A DNA stretch of 64,000 nucleotides from Ruminococcus sp. (GTDB lineage: Bacteria > Bacillota > Clostridia > Oscillospirales > Acutalibacteraceae): assembly GCA_022768065.1 (NCBI GenBank), contig JALELS010000019.1:1-64000 (forward strand), read 5' to 3'. A model generated the notes under the pieces. The model worked only from the letters and a program-made list of their open reading frames with translations, was not told where the DNA came from and made no database searches. Below, in pieces: positions 21,953 to 32,386 of this stretch. Numbering within the stretch: position 1 is the stretch's first letter; the number at the start of each line of letters is the position of its first letter. Made by a program: the position numbers and the translations under genes.

Positions 21953-21991
21953 TTGACAATCAAAGGTTTTAGATGTTAAAATCTTTGATTG
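21953..21991 (+). promoter_or_regulatory. rpsL operon promoter with spanning inverted repeat
   Basis: TTGACA (21953-21958) and TAAAAT (21977-21982) are separated by 18 bp. A perfect 9-bp inverted repeat, CAATCAAAG (21957-21965) and CTTTGATTG (21983-21991), flanks the spacer and -10. It could be a repressor site or part of a read-through hairpin from rpoC. Confidence 0.65.
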
Positions 21992-21995
21992 TGTG

Positions 21996-22049
21996 AGCAA
22001 AACAAACACTTTTTAACGGAAGTGTTTGTTTTGCTGACACATTGTGTCA
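21996..22049 (+). promoter_or_regulatory. Structured leader of rpsL: two tandem hairpins
   Basis: AGCAAAACAAACACTT (21996-22011) pairs perfectly over 16 bp with AAGTGTTTGTTTTGCT (22020-22035) around an 8-base loop. TGACAC/GTGTCA (22035-22049) forms a second hairpin. There is no T run, so it is not a normal terminator. It sits just before the AAGGAGGTG ribosome-binding site and may control translation or stability of the S12 message. Confidence 0.65.
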
Positions 22050-22069
22050 TATTTTCAGAAGGAGGTGCA

Positions 22070-22501
22070 ATGAATTTGCCGACATTTAACCAACTTGTTC
22101 GCAGTGGCAGACAGACAGTTGAGAAGAAATCGAAAGCTCCGGCTCTCGGTAAGGGTCTTAACTCGAAGAAGAACGTTATGACTAACAACGCTTCTCCGCA
22201 GAAGAGAGGAGTTTGCACGGTTGTAAAAACCGATACTCCTAAAAAGCCTAACTCAGCTCTCCGTAAGCTCGCCAGAGTTCGTCTTACAAACGGAATCGAA
22301 GTTTCTGCTTATATTCCCGGCGTAGGTCACAATCTTCAGGAGCACTCAGTTGTTCTTATAAGAGGCGGGCGTGTTAAGGATCTCCCCGGTGTTCGTTACC
22401 ATATTGTCCGCGGTACACTTGATACCCAGGGCGTTACTGGTAGAATGCAGAGCCGTTCAAAGTACGGCGCTAAGAGACCCAAAGCAGCTAAAAAGGCGTA
22501 A
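22070..22501 (+). CDS. rpsL: 30S ribosomal protein S12
   Basis: The 143-residue S12 protein helps the decoding centre monitor codon-anticodon pairing. The [17 protein letters not shown] loop and [25 protein letters not shown] are intact, including the lysines and proline where streptomycin-resistance changes occur; all are wild-type. ATG 22070 has AAGGAGGTG directly upstream, so a longer open frame running through the leader hairpins from 21989 is not used. First gene of the str-type operon rpsL-rpsG-fusA. Confidence 0.98.
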   Translation: MNLPTFNQLVRSGRQTVEKKSKAPALGKGLNSKKNVMTNNASPQKRGVCTVVKTDTPKKPNSALRKLARVRLTNGIEVSAYIPGVGHNLQEHSVVLIRGGRVKDLPGVRYHIVRGTLDTQGVTGRMQSRSKYGAKRPKAAKKA

Positions 22502-22532
22502 TTTCGCCGACTATTAAAAGACAGAATCTACT

Positions 22533-22591
22533 TGCAAGGTTTTAAGTCCGTGCAGGGTGTATATATATTTTCTTATATTACGCCTCTTGCA
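22533..22591 (+). promoter_or_regulatory. Structured rpsL-rpsG intergenic RNA, candidate regulatory leader
   Basis: TGCAAG (22533-22538) and CTTGCA (22586-22591) form outer arms, and GGTGTATATA (from 22556) can pair with TATATTACGCC (ending 22584) with one bulge. The 157-base gap between rpsL and rpsG is long for this operon. In other bacteria S7 represses its own operon through a structure at this junction, so this is a reasonable place for such a site. I saw no clear promoter within it. Confidence 0.45.
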
Positions 22592-22595
22592 TTGA

Positions 22596-23129
<534 letters not shown>

Positions 23130-23177
23130 GTTTACTAATATTTATGTTACCGTATTTATACGGTTATGGAGGATGTT

Positions 23178-25256
23178 ATGCCAAGAAAGGTCACTCTTGA
23201 AAAAACAAGAAATATTGGTATAATGGCGCATATCGACGCCGGTAAAACAACAACCACAGAGCGTATATTGTTTTACACGGGTGTAAACCATAAAATCGGT
23301 GAGACCCACGACGGCGACGCTACCATGGACTGGATGGCGCAGGAGCAGGAGAGAGGTATAACCATCACTTCCGCTGCAACTACTTGTTTCTGGAAAAACC
23401 ATCGTATCAATATTATCGACACTCCCGGCCACGTTGACTTTACTGTTGAAGTTCAGCGTTCGCTTCGTGTACTTGACGGTTCCGTTACCGTTTTGTGCGC
23501 AAAGGGCGGTGTTGAGCCTCAGTCTGAAACCGTTTGGCGTCAGGCTGACGAATATCATGTTCCGCGTATGATTTACGTCAACAAGATGGACATCATGGGC
23601 GCGGACTTCTACCATGTTCTTGATATGGTAGACGAGCGTTTCAAATGTAACCCCGTGCCGATTCAGCTCCCCATCGGTTCTGAAGACACATTTAAGGGTA
23701 TCGTTGACCTCGTAGAAATGGATGCCGAGATTTATTATGACGACCTCGGTAAAGACGTAAGACGTGAGCCTATCCCCGACGATATGAAAGAGCTTGCCGA
23801 GAAATATCGCGCAAAGCTTATCGAACATGTCGCAGATCAGGACGACGAGCTTATGGAAAAATACTTCAACGGCGAAGAGTTCACCGTTGAGGAAATCAAG
23901 AGAACTATCCGTAAATCAACTATCGAGAATAAAATGGTTCCGATAACTTGCGGTACTTCTTACCGCAACAAGGGCGTACAGCCCCTTCTCGACGCAATAG
24001 TTGATTATATGCCGGCTCCTACCGATGTTCCGGCTATAAAGGGTGTAAACCCCGAAACAGACGAAGAGGAAGAAAGACATTCTTCGGATTCAGAGCCGTT
24101 CTCAGCTCTTGCATTCAAGATTGCCACCGACCCGTATGTCGGTAAGCTTTGCTTCTTCAGAGTTTATTCGGGTACTCTTACTGCCGGTTCAACCGTTTAT
24201 AACTCCGTTAAGGACGACGACGAGAGAATGGGCCGTATACTTCAGATGCACGCTAACCACAGAGAAGATATCGAGTGCGTTTACGCAGGCGATATAGCAG
24301 CTGCCGTAGGTCTTAAAAATACCACGACAGGTGATACCCTCTGCGATGAGAAACACCCCATAGTTCTTGAATCTATGAAATTCCCGGATCCCGTTATCCG
24401 TGTAGCAATTGAGCCTAAGACCAAAGCCGGTCAGGAAAAGATGGGTATCGCTCTTCAGAAACTTGCCGAAGAGGATCCTACCTTTAAGTGCTATACCGAT
24501 GAAGAGACCGGTCAGACCATCATCGCCGGCATGGGCGAGCTTCACCTTGAAATCATCGTTGACAGAATGCTTCGTGAATTCAAAGTTGAGGCTAACGTAG
24601 GTAAGCCGCAGGTTGCTTATAAGGAGACTATCCGTAAGCCTGCTTCTTCCGATACAAAATATGCCCGTCAGTCAGGCGGTAAAGGTCAGTACGGTCATGT
24701 TAAGATTAATATTGAGCCTAACCCCAATAAGGGTTATGAGTTCGTAAACAATATCGTCGGCGGTGCTATTCCGAAGGAGTACATCGAGCCTGCTAACCAG
24801 GGTATCCAGGGTGCTATGCAGTCGGGCGTTATTGCCGGTTATCCGGTAGTCGACGTAAAGGTAACTCTTTACGACGGATCTTATCACGAGGTTGACTCTT
24901 CGGAAATGGCATTCAAGATTGCAGGTTCTATGGCATTCAAGGATGCTGCCAAGAAGGCTGATCCGGTTCTCCTCGAACCCATAATGAAAGTTACCGTTAT
25001 CGTTCCCGAGGAATATATGGGCGACGTTATCGGCGACCTCAACTCTCGCCGCGGTGAGATTCAGGGCTTTGAAGAGAGAACAGGTGCTAAGCAGATCAAT
25101 GCTCATGTTCCGCTTTCCGAAATGTTCGGTTATGCTACCGACCTTCGTTCCAAGACTCAGGGCCGCGGTCAGTATGTAATGGAACCCGACGGATACAAGG
25201 AAGTTCCGAAGTCTATTGCTGAAAAGATTATCAGTGAAAGAACTAAAAAAGACTGA
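23178..25256 (+). CDS. fusA: Elongation factor G
   Basis: The 692-residue translocase has GTPase motifs [17 protein letters not shown] (G1), RGITITSAA (G2), DTPGHVDFT (G3), NKMD (G4), followed by domains II-V including the domain IV tip region. It drives tRNA-mRNA movement on the ribosome. ATG 23178 has GGAGG at 23168-23172; the ATG at 23166 overlaps that site and is not preferred. It follows rpsG by 48 bases. Confidence 0.98.
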   Translation: MPRKVTLEKTRNIGIMAHIDAGKTTTTERILFYTGVNHKIGETHDGDATMDWMAQEQERGITITSAATTCFWKNHRINIIDTPGHVDFTVEVQRSLRVLDGSVTVLCAKGGVEPQSETVWRQADEYHVPRMIYVNKMDIMGADFYHVLDMVDERFKCNPVPIQLPIGSEDTFKGIVDLVEMDAEIYYDDLGKDVRREPIPDDMKELAEKYRAKLIEHVADQDDELMEKYFNGEEFTVEEIKRTIRKSTIENKMVPITCGTSYRNKGVQPLLDAIVDYMPAPTDVPAIKGVNPETDEEEERHSSDSEPFSALAFKIATDPYVGKLCFFRVYSGTLTAGSTVYNSVKDDDERMGRILQMHANHREDIECVYAGDIAAAVGLKNTTTGDTLCDEKHPIVLESMKFPDPVIRVAIEPKTKAGQEKMGIALQKLAEEDPTFKCYTDEETGQTIIAGMGELHLEIIVDRMLREFKVEANVGKPQVAYKETIRKPASSDTKYARQSGGKGQYGHVKINIEPNPNKGYEFVNNIVGGAIPKEYIEPANQGIQGAMQSGVIAGYPVVDVKVTLYDGSYHEVDSSEMAFKIAGSMAFKDAAKKADPVLLEPIMKVTVIVPEEYMGDVIGDLNSRRGEIQGFEERTGAKQINAHVPLSEMFGYATDLRSKTQGRGQYVMEPDGYKEVPKSIAEKIISERTKKD

Positions 25257-25274
25257 TTAAATAGCTGAAAAGAC

Positions 25275-25308
25275 TTGATATTTTATTCATTTATTGGTAA
25301 AATATCAA
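25275..25308 (+). promoter_or_regulatory. tuf promoter with spanning inverted repeat
   Basis: TTGATA (25275-25280) and TAAAAT (25298-25303) have a 17-bp spacer. The same bases belong to a perfect 11-bp inverted repeat, TTGATATTTTA (25275-25285) and TAAAATATCAA (25298-25308). This gives tuf its own promoter in addition to fusA read-through. The dyad resembles in layout the one at the rpsL promoter. Confidence 0.65.
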
Positions 25309-25356
25309 CCACAATGAAAAAATTTATTTGTTCTCATAAAAAAGGAGGAAAATTCA

Positions 25357-26559
<1,203 letters not shown>

Positions 26560-26576
26560 TTCGTTATTCTGAAAAT

Positions 26577-26613
26577 CAAAAATCACCTCTGTTTTTTCAG
26601 GGGTGATTTTTTT
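26577..26613 (+). terminator. Intrinsic terminator of tuf
   Basis: AATCACC-CTG and CAG-GGTGATT arms surround a T-rich loop and are followed by seven T residues. Confidence 0.88.
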
Positions 26614-26665
26614 ATGTTCCGATTTATGCGGCTGTCCGCAAAACAGGACAGTTATTTTTTTACAC

Positions 26666-26694
26666 TTGACATAGAACAAATGTTCGGTTACAAT
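26666..26694 (+). promoter_or_regulatory. dinB promoter with LexA/SOS box
   Basis: TTGACA (26666-26671) and TACAAT (26689-26694) are separated by 17 bp. Within the spacer lies GAAC-AAAT-GTTCG (26674-26686), matching the Firmicutes LexA box CGAAC-N4-GTTCG at all but the first base. LexA bound there would block RNA polymerase until DNA damage. Confidence 0.85.
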
Positions 26695-26723
26695 GACTGT
26701 ATAATAACATTCTCGGTGATTTT

Positions 26724-27959
26724 ATGGAAAAAGCAATACTTCATTGTGATTTGAATAACTTTTATGCGTCGGTTGAAACGGCTCTCTGCCCGGAACTGCG
26801 CGGAAAGCCGATAGCGGTTTGCGGAAAAACGGAGGATCGTCACGGCATAGTATTGGCAAAATCCGAAGCGGCAAAAAAATACGGCGTGAAAACGGGCGAT
26901 GTCATATGGCAGGCTAAAAACAAGTGCCCCGATATATTGATTTTTCCGCCGCGTTTTCCCGAATATGTCAAATATTCACGTGCGGTAAGAGCGATATACG
27001 GCAGATATACCGATATGATAGAGCCGTTCGGTATCGATGAATGTTGGCTTGATGTGAGCGGCAGTACGCGGCTTTTCGGCGCTCCGGAAGTCATTGCCGA
27101 TGATGTCAGAGAGGCTGTAAAAAACGAACTCGGACTTACTATTTCGGTGGGTGTGTCATTTAATAAAGTGTTTGCAAAGCTCGGCAGCGATATGAAAAAG
27201 CCCGATGCCGTTACCGTTATACGCCGCGAAAATTTCCGTGATACGGTCTGGCGATTGCCTACCGAAGATATGCTTTGGGTCGGCAGGAGCACTTCAAAGG
27301 TACTCAAAAAGTACGGAATTATAACAATAGGGGATATAGCCAAATGCGATCCCGCGTTTTTAAAAACCGCTTTCGGTAAAAACGGCGTTGTATTATGGCG
27401 CTGTGCCAACGGGCTTGAAAATTCACCTGTCTGTAATATGGGGTACAGGCCGCCCGTCAAGAGCGTCGGCAGGGGAGTTACGTGCGTAGACGATTTACGC
27501 GATAATGACGAAGTGTGGAGAGTTATACTTTCGCTTTCGCATACGGTGTCCGACCGCTTGCGTGAGGACGGTCTGCTTGCAAGCGGTATTCAGATTGCCG
27601 TTAAAAATACGGCGCTTTTTACAACGCAATCGCAGAGTAAGCTTGTATATCCCACTCAAAACAGCCGCGAAATTGCTCTAAAAGCGTTTTCGCTGTTCAA
27701 ACAGACATACAAATGGCAAACCCCCGTTAGAGCCGTTACGGTTCGCGCAATAGAGCTTTTGAGCCCCGATAATCCTCAGCAGCTGAGCCTCGGATTTGAT
27801 ATGACGCGTCATGAAAAGCTTGAAAAGCTCGACAAGACAATGCTTCATATAAATGAAAAGTACGGCAAAAATACCGTGTTTGAGGCAACGGTGTTAAACG
27901 GTACAAAAATGCCGACGGCAGTACCGTCGGCAGATAAAGACGTATCGTTTTTACCTTAG
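26724..27959 (+). CDS. dinB: DNA polymerase IV, Y-family translesion polymerase
   Basis: The 411-residue protein is a DinB-type polymerase that copies damaged templates with low fidelity. Metal-binding acidic residues are in HCDLNNFYASVE near the N-terminus and in GIDECWLDVSG at about residue 105. A helix-hairpin-helix region follows, then the little-finger domain. The promoter carries a LexA box, so induction by DNA damage is expected. The ribosome-binding site is weak (GGTGA), consistent with low expression. A single-gene transcript with a terminator. Confidence 0.94.
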   Translation: MEKAILHCDLNNFYASVETALCPELRGKPIAVCGKTEDRHGIVLAKSEAAKKYGVKTGDVIWQAKNKCPDILIFPPRFPEYVKYSRAVRAIYGRYTDMIEPFGIDECWLDVSGSTRLFGAPEVIADDVREAVKNELGLTISVGVSFNKVFAKLGSDMKKPDAVTVIRRENFRDTVWRLPTEDMLWVGRSTSKVLKKYGIITIGDIAKCDPAFLKTAFGKNGVVLWRCANGLENSPVCNMGYRPPVKSVGRGVTCVDDLRDNDEVWRVILSLSHTVSDRLREDGLLASGIQIAVKNTALFTTQSQSKLVYPTQNSREIALKAFSLFKQTYKWQTPVRAVTVRAIELLSPDNPQQLSLGFDMTRHEKLEKLDKTMLHINEKYGKNTVFEATVLNGTKMPTAVPSADKDVSFLP

Positions 27960-27976
27960 TACGGTTTTCGTATTGC

Positions 27977-28010
27977 AAAAAAAGCGACTGTAATTTTACA
28001 GTCGCTTTTA
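27977..28010. terminator. Bidirectional terminator between dinB and the ABC-F gene
   Basis: AAAAGCGACTGTAA and TTACAGTCGCTTTT are complementary, with A and T runs on both sides, so it can end both converging transcripts. Confidence 0.9.
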
Positions 28011-28013
28011 AGT

Positions 28014-29909
28014 TTATTCCGAAAGCTCAAGCCACTCGGTTTCCGCGTCCTCAAGGCAGCTCTCTTTGTCCGCAATCAATGCGAGAATATCCGAAAGCTT
28101 TTGATAATCGCTCACGACATCGGGCTTTTCCGATTCTTCTTTAAGCGATGCTATTTCCGCTTCAAGACCTTCCATTTCGCGTTGAAGAGATAAAAGCTTT
28201 GCGCGGCGCTTGCGGTCGTCGGCTTTGTTCTTTTTATTTTCTCGGTATGCGGTTTTATTTTCGCTGTCCGCTTTAACCGTTTTTTCGACGATTTCCGGCT
28301 TTTTATGTTCAAGGTAATAGTCATATCCGCCGTTGTATTCGTTAAATCCGGTGGGGAACATCTCAATTATCTTGTCCGGAACGCGGTTCAAAAAGTACCT
28401 GTCATGCGATACCGTTATCAAGGTACCCGTAAATTCTTTAAGAGCGTCGTCAAGAGCCTCTTTTGCAATGTAGTCAAGGTGATTGGTAGGCTCGTCAAAT
28501 ATCAGCACATTGGCGCGCTTAAACATTATAATGCAAAACGCCACTTTGGCACGGTTTGCCCCCGAAAGGTCGCGTACCCGTTTAAATACCGCCTCGTCCT
28601 CGATAAGCAGTCTGCCGAGAGCGCTTCTTATTTCAAATTCGGTCTTTGTCGGATAAACCCTGTGTACGGCCTCTATTACCGTGTCGTTAAGGTTGAGGTC
28701 GCCGAGCTCCTGGTCAAAATATGCGACCTTTACGTTTCCGCCGAATTTAATCTGCCCCGAATACGGTATTTTCTTTAGAATTGCCTTTAAAAAGGACGAT
28801 TTGCCCACACCGTTTTTACCTATAATCGCAACCTTTTCGCCCTTCAGCACTTCGAGCGATATATTTTCGTAGAGCTGCCTGCCGGTAGAGGCATTACCTA
28901 CAAAAATGCCTACATCTTTGCAGGAGAGCACCACCTTGTGCGGTTCAAAATCATATTCAAATTTAAAACGGACTTCTTTTTGTTTTGGATTTGGCTTTGC
29001 CTGAAGCTCCATTTTTTCAAGTGCCTTAACTCGTGAACCTACGCTGTTGCTGCTCGAAGACTTGGCGAGATTTTTTGCGACATAATCGCGCATTGCGGCA
29101 AGCTCCGATTGCTGTTTTTCGTATTCTTTTTCGGCGTGGCGCATTCTCTCCGCCTTCTGTGTCAAAAACGCGCTGTAACCGCCCTTGTATTTATACAGAC
29201 TGCCGTTTTCGATTTCGCAGATATTGTCGGCGACCTTGTCGAGAAAATATCTGTCGTGCGATACTATCAGTACTGAGCCCTTGTATGAAGAAAGGTAGTC
29301 CTCAAGCCATGACAGCATGGAAAAATCCAAATGGTTTGTCGGCTCGTCAAGAATGAGCAGCTCCGGATTGTGGAGCAGTATTTTGGCAATACCGAATCTC
29401 ATCTTTTCGCCGCCGCTCAGGTGTGCTGTTTTTTGTTCGAGATTAAAATCGCCGAATCCGAGACCGTTTAAAACTATGTTTATTCTCGTGTCAGCCGTAT
29501 AGCCGTCAAGGGCGTCATATTGACTTGTCAGTTTTTCATAAGTTTCCGAAAGCTTTTTGTATTCATCGGTATCGGGTGTTGAATCTGAAATCAGTTTTGA
29601 CGTCTCAAGCAGCTTTTCTCTTACCTCGTAGACCTCCGAGAGTGCGTCCTCAATTTCTTCCCTCAGCGTATTTTCGGAGTTCAGGGCTTCATTTTGCTTG
29701 AGGTAACCTATCTCAAGCGAACTCTTAACGGTTCTCGTACCGCTGTCAAAGGGGAGTATCCCGGTGATAATATTGAGAAGCGTGCTTTTGCCGGCACCGT
29801 TTACACCGAGCAGACCTATTCTTTCATTTTCGTTTATGCTGAACGAGACGTCCCTTAAAACAACTTCGTCCAAAAAGCTTTTGCAGATTTTATCAAGTGT
29901 TACAAGCAT
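28014..29909 (-). CDS. ABC-F family ATPase (translation factor type)
   Basis: This 631-residue soluble protein has two ABC cassettes and no membrane segment, so it belongs to the ABC-F class that acts on ribosomes. Cassette 1 has GVNGAGKST and LSGGEKMRFG with LILDEPTNHLD; cassette 2 has GKNGVGKSS, a degenerate signature LSGANRAKVA, and LIFDEPTNHLD. A charged inter-domain linker and a C-terminal coiled coil (about residues 570-625) are present. I see nothing that separates a housekeeping factor from an antibiotic-resistance one. Last gene of the ThrE-Trk operon, 9 bases after the TrkA gene. Confidence 0.88.
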   Translation of the reverse strand: MLVTLDKICKSFLDEVVLRDVSFSINENERIGLLGVNGAGKSTLLNIITGILPFDSGTRTVKSSLEIGYLKQNEALNSENTLREEIEDALSEVYEVREKLLETSKLISDSTPDTDEYKKLSETYEKLTSQYDALDGYTADTRINIVLNGLGFGDFNLEQKTAHLSGGEKMRFGIAKILLHNPELLILDEPTNHLDFSMLSWLEDYLSSYKGSVLIVSHDRYFLDKVADNICEIENGSLYKYKGGYSAFLTQKAERMRHAEKEYEKQQSELAAMRDYVAKNLAKSSSSNSVGSRVKALEKMELQAKPNPKQKEVRFKFEYDFEPHKVVLSCKDVGIFVGNASTGRQLYENISLEVLKGEKVAIIGKNGVGKSSFLKAILKKIPYSGQIKFGGNVKVAYFDQELGDLNLNDTVIEAVHRVYPTKTEFEIRSALGRLLIEDEAVFKRVRDLSGANRAKVAFCIIMFKRANVLIFDEPTNHLDYIAKEALDDALKEFTGTLITVSHDRYFLNRVPDKIIEMFPTGFNEYNGGYDYYLEHKKPEIVEKTVKADSENKTAYRENKKNKADDRKRRAKLLSLQREMEGLEAEIASLKEESEKPDVVSDYQKLSDILALIADKESCLEDAETEWLELSE

Positions 29910-29918
29910 TCCTGCTCC

Positions 29919-30563
29919 TTATTTGATGAAACGGGATACATCTTCGTTTTTACCCAATATCATAAGCGATTCGCTGTCGGTAAAAACGTGTTCCGGCTTC
30001 GGAAGGGGGAATATGTTGTTTCCTTGCTTTGTTGCAAGTATGCTGATTCCGTATTTTGAGCGCACATTTACCTTGAGTATGCTCTTGTTAAGCCAAGAGG
30101 AGGGGACGGCTATTTCATAAATAGAGTATTCATCGTTAAGTTCTATATAATTAAATATATTGTCTGAGCCGTATTTTACCGCAAGTCTTTCGGCGGTCTC
30201 TTTTTCGGTGTATATTACGTCGTCGGCACCGTTTCTTAAGAGAAATTTTGCATGAACGTCGCGGCTTGCCCGTGCGAGTACAAACTTGGCACCGAGATCC
30301 TTTAATAGAGCCGTGGTTTCAAGAGAACTTTGGAAATTATCTCCTATGGCAACAACGCACAGGTCAAAGTCTCTGACGCCTATCGTTTCCATGAACCGTT
30401 CATTTGTGGCGTCACCGATAAGAGCGTTTGTGACAACCGATAAGACATTGTTTATACGCTCTTCATTTATGTCTATGGCCATAACGTCATTGTTTTGCTC
30501 ACTGAACTTCTTCGCCATATGGCGTCCGAAACGTCCGAGTCCGATTATTAAAATAGATTTCAT
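29919..30563 (-). CDS. Potassium uptake regulatory subunit TrkA/KtrA
   Basis: The 214-residue cytosolic protein has an N-terminal RCK Rossmann domain (SILIIGLGRFGRHMAKKF, with GxGxxG, about residues 3-20) binding nucleotide, and a C-terminal TrkA_C domain. It would form the ring that gates the TrkH/KtrB channel encoded immediately upstream (13-base gap). The size fits KtrA rather than double-length TrkA. Confidence 0.9.
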   Translation of the reverse strand: MKSILIIGLGRFGRHMAKKFSEQNNDVMAIDINEERINNVLSVVTNALIGDATNERFMETIGVRDFDLCVVAIGDNFQSSLETTALLKDLGAKFVLARASRDVHAKFLLRNGADDVIYTEKETAERLAVKYGSDNIFNYIELNDEYSIYEIAVPSSWLNKSILKVNVRSKYGISILATKQGNNIFPLPKPEHVFTDSESLMILGKNEDVSRFIK

Positions 30564-30576
30564 TTTTTATCCTTCC

Positions 30577-31941
30577 TTACCCAATGGTTATCTGTTCTTC
30601 CGGATATCTTGATATATCCGGTGCCTTAGATTCTCTGAGAGACAGCAGTAATGTCAGACCGCCGACTCTTCCGAAAAACATCAGGCATATCAGTATAAGG
30701 TGCGAATAACCTCGTAAAAACGGAGTCACACCGAGCGTTACACCTACCGTACCGATAGCCGAGGCTGTTTCAAACAGTGCTTCCTTCATGGTTATGCCGT
30801 CAATCCAAGTAATTGCTGCACCCGAGGCAGAAAAAAGAGCCATATAGAGAAATATAAGGCATACTACGTGTCGTAGGGCGTCCGGCTCGATTCTGCGTTT
30901 AAAAATCTCAACATCTTTTTTGTGCTTGAGCTCAGAAAAGATGCTTGCAATAAGCACCGCAAGCGTTGTTGTCTTAAATCCGCCGGCCGTTGAGCTCGGC
31001 GAGCCGCCGATAAGCATAAGAACGGTCATGGTTATTACGGATGCGTCGGAAAGCTTTGTCAAATCGACAGTATTAAAGCCGGCAGTTCGAGCCGTTACCG
31101 ACTGGAAAAAGGCGGCAATTATTTTGTGAGGAACCGAGAACCCTTTAAAAGCGTCGCTTTTTATGTCAAATATAAGTATCAGACCTGCACCTACGACTAT
31201 CAACATGGCAGTTGTGACAAGAACGATTTTTGAATGAAGCTTCAATCTTCTGAATATAAATCTTGTGTTCATAAGATCCGCCCATACAAAAAAGCCGAGT
31301 CCGCCGATTACGATGAGCAGCATAACAGTAATGTTGACTACTATATCGGCACTGTATTCGGTGAGTGAGGTGTATTCGTTTCCCGGTGTACCCATTATGT
31401 CAAAGCCGGCGTTGCAAAATGCGGAAACAGAGTGAAATACGGAAAAATAAATTCCCTTCAGGACTCCGAATCTCGGAACAAATCTCGTTGCGAGCAAAAG
31501 TGCTCCTACGCCTTCTATGAGAAATGCTCCTCGAATCGTAAAGCGAGTCATTTTGACTATTCCGGCCATTTGAGGCGCATTTATCGATTCCAAAAGAGTG
31601 TATCTGCTTTGAAGTCCTATATTCTTTTTTGTAAATGTCATAGCGCAGACTGCAAGAGTCATAAAACCCAAGCCGCCTATCTCGATGAGACAGAGTATAA
31701 CAATTTGCCCGAAGAGCGACCAGTATGTGGCGGTGTCCTGTACTACAAGCCCGGTAACACACGTAGCTGAGGTGGATGTAAACAGCGCATCCTCAAACGA
31801 TGTGTGGATTCCGTCTCTCGAAGAAATGGGCAGCGTCAGAATAAATGCCCCCAAAAATATTATAGCTATATAGCCGAGTATTATTTTTTTCATCGGCGAG
31901 AGCTTGAATTTACGTTTCTTTTCTGTCTTTTTTGTTTCCAT
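30577..31941 (-). CDS. Potassium transporter TrkH/KtrB, membrane subunit
   Basis: The 454-residue membrane protein contains four M-P-M repeats whose filter loops carry the expected glycines: TCVTGLV, FCNAGFD, TAGFN and GTVGVTLG. It moves K+ together with the RCK subunit encoded next. The ATG lies inside the 3' end of the ThrE_2 gene (32-base overlap), so translation is probably coupled. Its N-terminus is strongly basic (KKTEKKRKFKLS). Confidence 0.92.
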   Translation of the reverse strand: METKKTEKKRKFKLSPMKKIILGYIAIIFLGAFILTLPISSRDGIHTSFEDALFTSTSATCVTGLVVQDTATYWSLFGQIVILCLIEIGGLGFMTLAVCAMTFTKKNIGLQSRYTLLESINAPQMAGIVKMTRFTIRGAFLIEGVGALLLATRFVPRFGVLKGIYFSVFHSVSAFCNAGFDIMGTPGNEYTSLTEYSADIVVNITVMLLIVIGGLGFFVWADLMNTRFIFRRLKLHSKIVLVTTAMLIVVGAGLILIFDIKSDAFKGFSVPHKIIAAFFQSVTARTAGFNTVDLTKLSDASVITMTVLMLIGGSPSSTAGGFKTTTLAVLIASIFSELKHKKDVEIFKRRIEPDALRHVVCLIFLYMALFSASGAAITWIDGITMKEALFETASAIGTVGVTLGVTPFLRGYSHLILICLMFFGRVGGLTLLLSLRESKAPDISRYPEEQITIG

Positions 31942-32386
31942 TTTTATCCCTTAAAAATTTTAATACCGCCGAGAACATCCTGACGAGTGTGGATACCACT
32001 ATTATCCCCACCGCAAGAGCCATAGCGAGCTTTATGGTGTAAAATGCGCTTGTTACAAAATTGTTCCAATCATTTTTCAGGGCATAGCTCATGGTATAGT
32101 AGAGAACGCCGCCGGGAATGAGAGGAATCATGGGTACTATCAAAAATGTCGATGTCGGAGTCTTTTTAATTCTTGCAAATATCTCTGCATAAATCGTAAC
32201 TGCGATTGCCGCAAAAAAATACCTGAGCGGCTCGCTGTGAAACCATATTCCGAAAAATAAATATGTGCCCCAGGATAAAGCTCCTCCGAGGGTAGCAATA
32301 AGCAGTTTAGTGCCCCTCAGATTGTAAAGTATCGCAAATCCGAAGGCTCCCAATGTGCCGGTCAATATCTGTATAAAATATGTCAT
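31910..32386 (-). CDS. Threonine/serine exporter, small membrane subunit (ThrE_2)
   Basis: This 158-residue hydrophobic protein fits the ThrE_2 (DUF3815) family, with about five membrane helices. It pairs with the larger ThrE domain protein encoded just upstream; in some bacteria the two are fused into one exporter. ATG 32386 overlaps the upstream stop (ATGA) and has GGAGG nine bases before it. An upstream extension of the frame to 32464 lies inside the ThrE gene and is not used. Confidence 0.85.
   Translation of the reverse strand: MTYFIQILTGTLGAFGFAILYNLRGTKLLIATLGGALSWGTYLFFGIWFHSEPLRYFFAAIAVTIYAEIFARIKKTPTSTFLIVPMIPLIPGGVLYYTMSYALKNDWNNFVTSAFYTIKLAMALAVGIIVVSTLVRMFSAVLKFLRDKNGNKKDRKET

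Noticed and set aside
21989..22069. Longer start for S12
   Set aside because: It would translate the leader hairpins and is absent from S12 proteins; ATG 22070 has a perfect ribosome-binding site.
26840..27460. 206-codon frame opposite dinB
   Set aside because: Shadow frame; dinB is intact on the plus strand.
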